DNA of 7,447 nt, taken from assembly GCA_002345925.1 (NCBI GenBank), contig DDWM01000040.1, positions 56,263 through 63,709 on the forward strand. Direction: 5' to 3'. The position numbers were made by a program, and so were the translations under genes. The DNA is from Actinobacteria bacterium UBA2286 (GTDB lineage: Bacteria > Actinomycetota > Coriobacteriia > Anaerosomatales > Anaerosomataceae). The notes beneath the pieces are model-generated. The model was not told the origin of the DNA, made no database searches, and worked only from the letters and a program-made list of their open reading frames with translations. Numbering within the stretch: position 1 is the first letter of the stretch; every line of letters begins with the position of its first letter. Positions 1 through 6,061 of this stretch are shown in pieces.

Positions 1-75
1 CTTATGGCTGCTTCCTTCCGGATCTGACCAGGTTCATGACATACCGTCGCCCGGAACCCGGTCCTGGAGCATCGT
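1..75 (-). ncRNA. ffs: Signal recognition particle RNA, small 4.5S type (partial, 3' end off the window)
   Basis: Read on the minus strand, positions 29 to 6 carry the hallmark SRP helix 8 segment: GGTCAGATCCGG, the GGAA tetraloop, then AAGGAAGCAGCC. This matches the universally conserved Ffh (SRP54) binding site of bacterial 4.5S RNA almost base for base. The 5' arm (TGCTCCAGGACCGGG, about 71-57) precedes it. The pairing 3' arm and the 3' end lie left of position 1. The RNA binds Ffh to deliver ribosome-nascent-chain complexes to FtsY at the membrane. The 5' end is placed at about 75 from the -10 box at 84-89; it could be off by about 5 bases. Identity is certain, the exact end is not. Confidence 0.93.
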
Positions 76-83
76 GAGCTGAG

Positions 84-89
84 AGTATA
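84..89 (-). promoter_or_regulatory. -10 box of the SRP RNA promoter
   Basis: The minus strand reads TATACT here, five of six matches to TATAAT. It lies the right distance upstream of the expected SRP RNA 5' end (start at about 75-80). No good -35 hexamer sits 16-18 bases upstream (ATGCGC or GATGCG). The promoter lies in the gap between the response regulator stop and the RNA gene, so the RNA probably has its own transcript. Confidence 0.5.
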
Positions 90-91
90 GC

Positions 92-110
92 GCGCCAAAC
101 GCGCCGGCGC
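92..110 (-). terminator. GC-rich hairpin after the response regulator gene (possible weak terminator)
   Basis: On the minus strand GCGCC (110-106) can pair with GGCGC (96-92) across a 9-base loop. An alternative perfect palindrome, GCGCCGGCGC, occupies 110-101. The element begins 4 bases after the response regulator stop codon and precedes the SRP RNA -10 box. No U-tract follows, so it is not a classical intrinsic terminator. It may only slow read-through, or be chance in GC-rich DNA. Confidence 0.2.
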
Positions 111-114
111 ATCC

Positions 115-489
115 TTACTCAGCGTCGCCGAGAAGGTCCTTGATGCGACTGATGAGTTGATCTGCATCGACCGGCTTGGTCACGTAGTCGTCGCAGCCGG
201 CTGACATCGCCTTGCCGCGGTCGCCCTTCATGGAGTGTGCAGTGAGCGCAACCAGCGGAATCTTAGCGAACCGCTCATCGGACTTGATGCGGCGCGTCGC
301 CTCGTAACCATCCAGCTTGGGAAGCTGCACATCCATCAGGATGAGATCCGGCACATGCTCGGCAACCGCGGTGATCGCTTCCTCGCCGTCCTCGGCAACC
401 ACGACTTCATAGCCGTTCTTCTCAAGCAAGAACGTCACTAGATAGCGGTTCTGTGGGTTGTCCTCAACGAGCAGTATCTTCCGGGCCAT
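115..489 (-). CDS. Single-domain response regulator (stand-alone REC/CheY-like protein)
   Basis: This 124-residue protein is one receiver domain with no output domain. The acidic pair E9-D10 binds Mg2+, D53 (in LILMDVQLP) is the phosphoacceptor, T83 is the switch Thr and K105 (in TKPVD) is the conserved Lys. The segments ALTAHSMKGDR and AGCDDYVTKPVD resemble DivK-type regulators and the receiver domains of hybrid histidine kinases. The ATG at 489 is chosen over the longer frame to 546 because AGAGGAAG (493-500) gives a Shine-Dalgarno GAGG 6 bases upstream, and because the receiver fold starts directly with MARKILLVEDN. It would relay phosphate or act by protein-protein contact in the cytoplasm. 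No partner kinase is visible, so its pathway is unknown. It lies just upstream of the SRP RNA on the same strand and is divergent from the hydrolase gene. Confidence 0.93.
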   Translation of the reverse strand: MARKILLVEDNPQNRYLVTFLLEKNGYEVVVAEDGEEAITAVAEHVPDLILMDVQLPKLDGYEATRRIKSDERFAKIPLVALTAHSMKGDRGKAMSAGCDDYVTKPVDADQLISRIKDLLGDAE

Positions 490-542
490 GCGCTTCCTCT
501 TCTCACCTCGGCCAGCCGTCCCCCACGACAGGCATCGCCGAA

Positions 543-571
543 ACAATGCCGCTCCATGATCAGCTCGTCAA
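543..571 (-). promoter_or_regulatory. Candidate promoter of the response regulator
   Basis: On the minus strand TTGACG (571-566, five of six to the -35 consensus) is followed by exactly 17 bases and then CATTGT (548-543, three of six to the -10). Transcription would start near 536, leaving a leader of about 47 bases before the ATG at 489. The -35 match and spacing are good and the -10 is weak. Confidence 0.35.
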
Positions 572-600
572 GCGCTTCTATGCAATTCTTCCCCACTGCG

Positions 601-629
601 TTGCGTTTCCAGCATACGCTGCAGACAAT
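601..629 (+). promoter_or_regulatory. Candidate promoter of the alpha/beta hydrolase
   Basis: TTGCGT (601-606), a 17-base spacer and GACAAT (624-629) make a sigma-70-like arrangement: three of six at -35 and four of six at -10. Transcription would start near 636, about 16 bases ahead of the GGAG ribosome site. The 490-661 intergenic stretch holds this and the opposed candidate at 543-571, and I see no other gene in it. Assigned from pattern only. Confidence 0.3.
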
Positions 630-651
630 GAGTATGACCATTCCTGAAGAT

Positions 652-655
652 GGAG
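652..655 (+). promoter_or_regulatory. Ribosome binding site that decides the hydrolase start
   Basis: GGAG lies 6 bases before the ATG at 662. It falls inside the coding sequence if the upstream in-frame ATG at 650 were used, and no comparable purine tract precedes 650. This favours the start at 662. Confidence 0.6.
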
Positions 656-661
656 ACTCTG

Positions 662-1447
662 ATGCCAAAGAGAACCGCGACTTCTTCTGAACCGAAAACA
701 ACCCGTCGGACTCCCTTGTACGCCCGGATCATCGCCGTGGCACTCGGCTTGATATTGGTGGTTGTGCTGGGCTTCGTGATTTGGGCCGAGACGCCGCTTG
801 GACCTGCCCCCGACGCGGTCACGGCGCTAGAGAGCGGCAACGGCGTCACAGTTGAGCGCACGGCCGCAGGCTGGGAGTTTGTTCCGACCGCGGATGCGCA
901 AGTCGGTATCGTCTTCTATCCCGGAGGTCGCGTGGATGCGCGCTCGTATGCGCCGCTCGCACGGGATCTCGCCGAGCAAGGCTATCTCGTGGTGATCACA
1001 CCCGTGACGCTCAACCTGGCGGTCATGAGCCCGAATGTGGGCGACCGCGCTCGCGACGCGCACCCCGAGGTTGAACGCTGGGGCATAATCGGACATTCGC
1101 TTGGCGGAGCTATGGCTGCAACGCATGTGGCGGCTCGCCCCGGCGAGTACGAGGCGCTTATCTTCCTCGCGGCGTATCCACCCGAAGGCACGGATCTGCG
1201 AGAAGCCGTCGGGATAGTCGCATCGGTCTATGGCGACCGCGATGGCGGCCTGAAGATGGAAAAGGTGAACTCGACCAAGGCGCTCCTACCCACGAACTCG
1301 ATCTTCACCGAGATCAAGGGTGCCAACCATGCGCAGTGGGGGTCTTACGGCCCACAGCCCGGCGACTTGAGCGCGACCATCAGTCCCGCCGAGCAGCTCT
1401 CGTACGCTATCGATGCGGTCAAGGCCGTTCTCGGCCCGGCGAACTAG
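662..1447 (+). CDS. Membrane-anchored alpha/beta hydrolase (family with NHAQ-GD-ATI motif)
   Basis: The 261-residue protein has a basic N-terminus (about 1-22), one hydrophobic segment (about 23-41, IIAVALGLILVVVLGFVIW) and then a hydrolase domain. The domain is probably outside the membrane, because the positive residues precede the segment. The nucleophile elbow is GHSLGG with S146. The likely acid is D194 in the YGDRDGG turn (D192 possible), and H223 is the catalytic base in GANHAQWG. The downstream GD-SATIS motif and the early FYPGGRVDARSYAPLA strand/loop match a recognisable bacterial alpha/beta hydrolase family, often annotated only as 'alpha/beta hydrolase'. The substrate is unknown. 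The hydrophobic segment could be a signal anchor or an uncleaved signal peptide; no lipobox is present. The start at 662 rather than 650 rests on the GGAG site. The ABC ATPase gene follows after 43 bases on the same strand, with no functional link implied. Confidence 0.87.
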   Translation: MPKRTATSSEPKTTRRTPLYARIIAVALGLILVVVLGFVIWAETPLGPAPDAVTALESGNGVTVERTAAGWEFVPTADAQVGIVFYPGGRVDARSYAPLARDLAEQGYLVVITPVTLNLAVMSPNVGDRARDAHPEVERWGIIGHSLGGAMAATHVAARPGEYEALIFLAAYPPEGTDLREAVGIVASVYGDRDGGLKMEKVNSTKALLPTNSIFTEIKGANHAQWGSYGPQPGDLSATISPAEQLSYAIDAVKAVLGPAN

Positions 1448-1478
1448 CGCGCACCAAGCGTGTGGTTCGGGATTCCCG

Positions 1479-1484
1479 TACCAT
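1479..1484 (+). promoter_or_regulatory. Candidate -10 box for a leaderless ABC ATPase mRNA
   Basis: TACCAT fits the TAnnnT pattern of an actinobacterial -10. Its last T is 7 bases before the A of the ATG at 1491, the distance expected if transcription starts at the start codon itself. No Shine-Dalgarno precedes the ATG (upstream reads CCCGTACCATGTGTGC). No convincing -35 is visible. Confidence 0.35.
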
Positions 1485-1490
1485 GTGTGC

Positions 1491-2273
1491 ATGAACACAC
1501 CACTGCTCGAACTCCGCAACGCGACCGTCGTGCGCGATGGACGTACCATTCTTGATGTCGACAACCTCGTCTTGAACGAAGGCGAGCACGTTGCGATTCT
1601 CGGGCCGAACGGCTCGGGCAAGTCCACGCTCATCGGGCTGCTCACGCGCGACATCCGGCCTATCTTCCGCCCCGAGGGCCCTTGCGTCTTGCTCCGTAGC
1701 CGAGCGCTGTGGGACCTCATGGAAGCCCGGCGGCTTCTCGGCGTGGTCTCTAGCTCGCTGCAAGAGGCGTACGACCGCGGCTTCCGCGTTCGGGAGACGG
1801 TGCTCTCCGGCTACTTCGGTTCGATTGGCCTGTACCGCGAGCGCGAACTCACGCCCACAATGAGAACCCGTGCCGAGGAGCTCATGCTGATGCTCGGAAT
1901 CTCGGCGCATGCTGAGCGCACGATGGACACGCTCTCGACGGGTGAGGCTCGGCGCGCGCTGATCGCCCGCGCTCTCATACACGACCCTGCAGCGCTTGTG
2001 CTCGATGAGCCGTGCAGCGGACTGGACCCGCATGCGACCTGGAGCTTCCTCGCGACCCTTCGCGAACTCGCAACGCCCGAGCGCTCGCTCGTGCTCGTGA
2101 CGCATCATGTGCACGACATCGTGCCGGAGATATCGCGAGTCATCATGCTCAAAGACGGTCGCGTCGTCGCGGACGGCCCGAAACACGTGGTCATGACCTC
2201 GGAGCGACTCTCTGCGCTCTTCGGCTTCCCTGCCACGCTTGAAGAACGCGACGGCTCCTACCGACTCTGGTAG
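1491..2273 (+). CDS. ABC transporter ATP-binding protein, ModF/YlmA (PhrA) type, no permease nearby
   Basis: The product is a complete 260-residue nucleotide-binding subunit. Walker A is GPNGSGKST (38-46), the Q-loop Gln is Q91 in SSSLQE, and the signature is LSTGE (148-152) followed by ARRALIARAL. Walker B is LVLDEP (169-174, with D172 and E173), the D-loop is SGLDP, and the switch His is H205 in LVTHHV. The LSTGE signature in place of LSGGQ, and the short RVRETVLSGYFGSIGLY helical region, are typical of the ModF/YlmA group (COG1119). That group is usually annotated as a molybdate- or photorepair-related ATPase, but its substrates are mostly unproven. The ATG at 1491 is preferred because the beta-strand LLELRNATVVRDGR begins right after it. 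The in-frame GTG at 1485 is an alternative, and the longer frame to 1413 overlaps the hydrolase. No membrane or binding-protein gene lies in the window, so the protein may serve a distant permease or a non-transport role. Its stop codon abuts the opposing gene's stop. Confidence 0.93.
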   Translation: MNTPLLELRNATVVRDGRTILDVDNLVLNEGEHVAILGPNGSGKSTLIGLLTRDIRPIFRPEGPCVLLRSRALWDLMEARRLLGVVSSSLQEAYDRGFRVRETVLSGYFGSIGLYRERELTPTMRTRAEELMLMLGISAHAERTMDTLSTGEARRALIARALIHDPAALVLDEPCSGLDPHATWSFLATLRELATPERSLVLVTHHVHDIVPEISRVIMLKDGRVVADGPKHVVMTSERLSALFGFPATLEERDGSYRLW

Positions 2274-5180
2274 CTACTCGAGCACGCCCACGATAGCGTC
2301 GCGCGTCGCCTGGCTCACGGCCGCGGTAGTGCCGTAGAAGCGCACGCTGTCCGCAGCATCGTAGTTGGCTTCCATCATCGCGCGAATACGAGAGTCCAGG
2401 TAATTCGGCGGCGTCAACACTACGAGCGACCGTGAGATCCCCTGCAGCGGACCTGCCGCAAGCGCGTCGGGGAACCTGTCGCCGATCGTGACTCCCATGT
2501 CATCACACGTGAAGTTCTCCTCGGCACATGCCCAGTCGGAGAACGCGACGGTCATCGCGTACTTATCATTTGCCGAGGCGACCCGCTCAACCGACACGCC
2601 TTCAACACCTGCAAGCGCCGCCTCGACCGAAGCCGAGATACTGGCTGTTGAGCCGACGATGTCGAGCTGAGTCACGCCGAGAGATGCGATCGTCGCACGC
2701 AGCGAGCCATCCGCACCCGAGCGACCGACGATGAATATCGGGCGCTTCTCGGCGTACGCGACCGGCGAGGCCAGAAGCGCATCCGGGAAGTCCAGCCCGG
2801 TCGTCACGAACGCCGTACCCGAGAATGGAGTGCCTTTCTCGGCGAGGATACGCACAGTTTCGATCGCGATCAGGTTTGCAGTGGCATAGCGATCCCTGCC
2901 GCCAAGCCGCGTCACTTTGGCGCTTCCGACGATCTTCTTCAGGTCAAGCTCGGTCTGAGCCGAGACGGCCGCCGTGCTACCCGTGATGTAGACCTGCGTG
3001 GCGCCCAGGCGCTTGATCTCACTTGCAACAGCCGTTGGCAACGCACCCGTCTTCCTCACGAGGAGGATCGGGCACTCAGCAGCGCCTGCAAGTCCGCCGG
3101 CTCCAAGCGCGTCAGGGTAGTTCTCGCCGGTCGAGATGATAACGGTATCCGAGCCATCCGCGAACGCCGAGCGGGAAACCGCCCTGGCGGTGGAGTAGCG
3201 GTCAGGGCCGGAAATCTCAGTCCAGTCGAAGACACGGACGTCGGGGTCGAACACGATGCTACCCATCAGCGTGGACGTGTTGAGCGCCGCGTCGCGGTAC
3301 TGCACAGCAACGGTGCGGGTGCCGACAACTTCCGGGAGCAAGATCGTCTGATGCGTTGCGTACGCCTGCCACGAGCTGTACGTGACACCGTCAGCGGCGA
3401 TGCGCATCTCGGCGGCACCGATTACGGCTGAGTCGACCGTCACGCTCGTCGTCGCGGTGGTCGATGCTCCACCGTTCAGGCTGAAGCTGCCCGCAGGGGC
3501 GGTCACGTCAACACGAACGCGGCGTTGCTGCGTCGTACTCCAATTGCCTTTATCGTCACGCGCCCGAACGTGCAGGTACCACTCGCCGTCGGCAAGCCCG
3601 TTGTAGGTGACCGTCGTCGCCGCACCCTCAGGCGTCGTATCCGGCACGGTTCCTGAACTGTGATCCAGGACATAGGAGTACGTGATCGGACTGGCGTCGG
3701 TCGCGCTCCAGCTGAATGTGACGTTGTTATTCTGGTACCAGGTCGTATCCGAGGGATGCGTTGCCGAGGAGACAGCGCCCATGACCGGTGCCGTCACATC
3801 ACCAGAGACGCCGTAGATCCAGCGGATGCCGGCGATGTCGTCTTCGGTCAGCGTCCTGCGCTGCGTACCCGAGGGAATCATGCCGTACATGACCTTCGAC
3901 TCGCTCGCGTCGCCCGGACCGTACTGGTCCCCCAGGTTGAGTGAATGTCCGAGCTCGTGGAGCGCTACCGCCTGGATGTCGAAGGTCCCACCCGTGCCGT
4001 CGCCCCAGTTGAATGCGTCGTTGAAGACGATGTCCGTCTCAAAGATTCTGTTGTAGGGAGAGTCCATGTAATACCAGTAGCGGTTCCATGCGAGTATGCC
4101 GCTTGAAGTGAAACCACTGCTTGCCCAGTAGATGTCGTTCTTAGAGTCGCTGGGCGGCGGATTGTTGGTGGAGGTGCATGCCCCACCGTTCACGAAGCTG
4201 AAGCTTGAAACGGTGCTCCAGGTGGCAGCCGCAGCGCTCACCAACGACACCTCAGCAGAAGTCGCATCGGCGCAGTTAGGGTTGATGCGGTACGTCTCGG
4301 AAAGGACTCCTGAACCCCACTTCGCGCCGCCGAAGGAGAAGCCGACGTCGTAGGTGTACCCGGAACTCGTTATTTCCGAGTCGTTCGTGACCCGCACAAC
4401 ACCGCTGCCCGCACCCACGGGTACGACGCATGAGATCGACGTGTCAGACCAGGAGTTCACAGTAGCCGCAACGATGCTTGTTGAATCGCGGTAGAAAGAG
4501 ACGCTCCCCGTTGTCGCACCAAAGCCTGTGCCGTAGATGGTGACCACGTCGCCGGTGCCCGCGCTCACATCAGAGGGGGTCATGGAACTGATAACAGGGG
4601 TCGCAAGCGGAGAGATGATCGCGTCTGCGGCGTCAGCGGCTCGCGCCACTATCGTCTCGGCGATGGTCTCGGCCAGCGTCATCGGGGTGCCGGATGCCGC
4701 CTTCACGCGACGCTTCAGAGACGACAACGACTCCCTAGACGAACCCACCCGGCCACCGACCACGGCGAGTGCTCCCTGCGCCCCGCCAACGACCTGACCG
4801 TTGGAGCCCACGAATACGACATAGCGCTGGTTTCGCGAGAATGCCGTCAGCTCAGAGACGACGAGTCCGATGCCGTCGAGTTCACCGCCGGGCTGGGTGA
4901 TCGTGATCGTGGAGCCGCTGGTGCCGGAGATGGCGTCAACAACACGCAGCGTGACGTCTGTGACAATACCCGAACGCGGGCCAACGGAAGGATCGATCGC
5001 GCGCGAGACTGTCGAGACGCAATCGGCCACGACAACCGCACGAGAGTCATCGGTCAGGCGATCGACCGTGAGCGGAACGCTGGCGCCGAGCGCGGGCGTC
5101 GCTACGATGAACAGCAATACGAGCGAGAGAGCAGCTACCACGGCCGCTCGTGGATACGGGAGCCTGTTGATGCTCTGCAT
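2274..5180 (-). CDS. Secreted multidomain matrixin-like zinc metalloprotease with TIG, Ig-like and CWB2 cell-wall-binding repeats
   Basis: The product has 968 residues. Residues 1-33 are a signal peptide: a basic start, a hydrophobic core AAVVAALSLVLLFIVA, and likely cleavage near A33. Residues about 34-190 form an unnamed beta-rich module. Residues 193-279 are an IPT/TIG domain (PVISSMTPSDVSAGTGD, YGTGFG). Residues about 281-457 are a matrixin-like protease: H408-E409-L-G-H412 with D418 as probable third zinc ligand, a Met-turn VMYG at M431, and a typical end DDIAGIRWIYG. N415 stands where metzincins carry Gly. Cysteines 303 and 335 could form a disulfide. Residues about 462-565 and 566-645 are Ig/FN3-like (VTAPV, WYLHVRARDDKGNW, VAVQYRDAALNTS). 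Three CWB2 repeats (656-752, 756-861, 864-968) anchor it to the wall, the first two with GPDRYSTA and GRDRYATA. The ATG at 5180 is chosen over TTG at 5195 because GGAG lies 9 bases upstream. It probably degrades external protein at the cell surface. Substrate unknown. Confidence 0.92.
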   Translation of the reverse strand: MQSINRLPYPRAAVVAALSLVLLFIVATPALGASVPLTVDRLTDDSRAVVVADCVSTVSRAIDPSVGPRSGIVTDVTLRVVDAISGTSGSTITITQPGGELDGIGLVVSELTAFSRNQRYVVFVGSNGQVVGGAQGALAVVGGRVGSSRESLSSLKRRVKAASGTPMTLAETIAETIVARAADAADAIISPLATPVISSMTPSDVSAGTGDVVTIYGTGFGATTGSVSFYRDSTSIVAATVNSWSDTSISCVVPVGAGSGVVRVTNDSEITSSGYTYDVGFSFGGAKWGSGVLSETYRINPNCADATSAEVSLVSAAAATWSTVSSFSFVNGGACTSTNNPPPSDSKNDIYWASSGFTSSGILAWNRYWYYMDSPYNRIFETDIVFNDAFNWGDGTGGTFDIQAVALHELGHSLNLGDQYGPGDASESKVMYGMIPSGTQRRTLTEDDIAGIRWIYGVSGDVTAPVMGAVSSATHPSDTTWYQNNNVTFSWSATDASPITYSYVLDHSSGTVPDTTPEGAATTVTYNGLADGEWYLHVRARDDKGNWSTTQQRRVRVDVTAPAGSFSLNGGASTTATTSVTVDSAVIGAAEMRIAADGVTYSSWQAYATHQTILLPEVVGTRTVAVQYRDAALNTSTLMGSIVFDPDVRVFDWTEISGPDRYSTARAVSRSAFADGSDTVIISTGENYPDALGAGGLAGAAECPILLVRKTGALPTAVASEIKRLGATQVYITGSTAAVSAQTELDLKKIVGSAKVTRLGGRDRYATANLIAIETVRILAEKGTPFSGTAFVTTGLDFPDALLASPVAYAEKRPIFIVGRSGADGSLRATIASLGVTQLDIVGSTASISASVEAALAGVEGVSVERVASANDKYAMTVAFSDWACAEENFTCDDMGVTIGDRFPDALAAGPLQGISRSLVVLTPPNYLDSRIRAMMEANYDAADSVRFYGTTAAVSQATRDAIVGVLE

Positions 5181-5189
5181 GCGTGCAAT

Positions 5190-5193
5190 CTCC
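5190..5193 (-). promoter_or_regulatory. Ribosome binding site that decides the protease start
   Basis: On the minus strand GGAG sits 9 bases ahead of the ATG at 5180. If the in-frame TTG at 5195 were the start, this purine site would lie inside the reading frame, and the signal peptide would gain only MEIAR. The ATG therefore looks like the true start. Confidence 0.55.
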
Positions 5194-5217
5194 AAGATTC
5201 GTTCGGAAGCTTCATAG

Positions 5218-5223
5218 ATTGTA
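5218..5223 (-). promoter_or_regulatory. Candidate -10 box of the surface protease gene
   Basis: The minus strand reads TACAAT, five of six matches to TATAAT. Transcription would begin near 5211, giving a leader of about 30 bases before the ATG at 5180. No strong -35 stands at 16-18 bases upstream. The gap 5181-5290 between this gene and the methyltransferase also contains the small palindrome at 5269-5279. Confidence 0.4.
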
Positions 5224-5268
5224 TCGGCAGAGGCACATCGATTCCTGAACCGCGGCCGTGCGAACGGT

Positions 5269-5279
5269 CACAGTCTGTG
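5269..5279. repeat. Short perfect inverted repeat CACAG-T-CTGTG
   Basis: The 5-base arms CACAG and CTGTG flank one central base. The repeat lies about 45 bases upstream of the candidate -10 box of the protease gene and just after the methyltransferase stop. It is compatible with an operator half-site pair. It is too short and lacks a U-tract for a strong terminator. Chance occurrence is possible. Confidence 0.3.
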
Positions 5280-5290
5280 CAGATGAGAGG

Positions 5291-6061
5291 CTACTGCTTG
5301 TCAGCTGCCATCACGCAGTGGCGGATTAGGAATGACTGCGACGCGCCTTCGCCTTCGGGCGCCATCCACTCAAGGGCACCCTCGCTCGCATCTGCAAGCA
5401 GCTCACGCAGGTGAGTCACTGTCTCCGGGGTGCACGACTGCATGCGCGCCCATTCGTCGAGCGCCATTCGCTTATCGAATAGGGCGACCTCACCGGGAGT
5501 GAGGCCTGCTCGGCGGATGACTTCAGTCCAGGCTGCCGAGGAGAGCGCGCGATTGTGGCTCGGGTCGCGCAGGCGGTCGAAGAGATTAACAAACGTCGCC
5601 GAGACGGTGTTCCCCGGAACGCACTGATCCTGGAGCACGAATCGCCCGCCCGGCTTCAGAACTCGCGCAACCTCGTCGACGAATCGCTGCACGTTCGGGA
5701 AGTGGTGCGCGGCGAGCCGACATGTAACCAGATCGAAAGACCCATCCTCGAACGGCAGCGCTTCAGCATCACCGAGAACGAACTCGATTCCGGCGACCGC
5801 CCTCTCCTCCGAGAGCCCACGAGCCGCGTCGAGCATCTCGGGGGTGAAGTCGAGCGCGACCATACCGGCCACGAGCGGCGCAACTGCGATCGCCGTGTGG
5901 CCGCCTCCCGTCGCGACATCAAGCGCGACCCACTGGGGCTCCGCGCGTGCGAGCTCCACGAGCTTCTCGAGGTCGGCGCCCCCTGCGTGCACGGCGCTTC
6001 TCACGTACTCGTTGGCGTGCTCGGCAAAACGCTCGCGCGAGAGGGCTTTCGGATCGGTCAT
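5291..6061 (-). CDS. Class I SAM-dependent methyltransferase (UbiE/YcgJ-like), third gene of the psu operon
   Basis: The 256-residue protein carries the Rossmann-type methyltransferase motifs. Motif I is ALDVATGGGH (46-55). D71 in VALDFTPEML should hold the ribose hydroxyls of S-adenosylmethionine. GDAEALPF (97-104) contacts the adenine. FDLVTCRLAAHHF (109-121) is motif IV, and RVLKPGGRFVLQD (133-145) is the next strand. The later region LRDPSHNRALSSAAWTEVIRRAGL resembles the YcgJ-type methyltransferases often labelled 'methyltransferase domain protein'. The acceptor cannot be read from sequence. The ATG overlaps the psuG stop (ATGA, 6058-6061), and a strong GGAAGGAG lies 4 bases upstream (6066-6073), so it is co-transcribed with psuG and probably translationally coupled. 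No signal peptide or membrane segment, hence cytoplasmic. It may act on a small molecule tied to pyrimidine or C-nucleoside metabolism, but the pairing could also be accidental. Confidence 0.9.
   Translation of the reverse strand: MTDPKALSRERFAEHANEYVRSAVHAGGADLEKLVELARAEPQWVALDVATGGGHTAIAVAPLVAGMVALDFTPEMLDAARGLSEERAVAGIEFVLGDAEALPFEDGSFDLVTCRLAAHHFPNVQRFVDEVARVLKPGGRFVLQDQCVPGNTVSATFVNLFDRLRDPSHNRALSSAAWTEVIRRAGLTPGEVALFDKRMALDEWARMQSCTPETVTHLRELLADASEGALEWMAPEGEGASQSFLIRHCVMAADKQ

Noticed and set aside
490..546. N-terminal extension of the response regulator to 546
   Set aside because: The extra residues (MFRRCLSWGTAGRGEKRKR) have no receiver character. The purine tract at 493-500 makes a proper ribosome site for the ATG at 489.
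1419..2186. A 255-codon open frame on the minus strand
   Set aside because: It is antisense to the ABC ATPase with its intact Walker and signature motifs. The product is rich in Arg and His with no recognisable fold.
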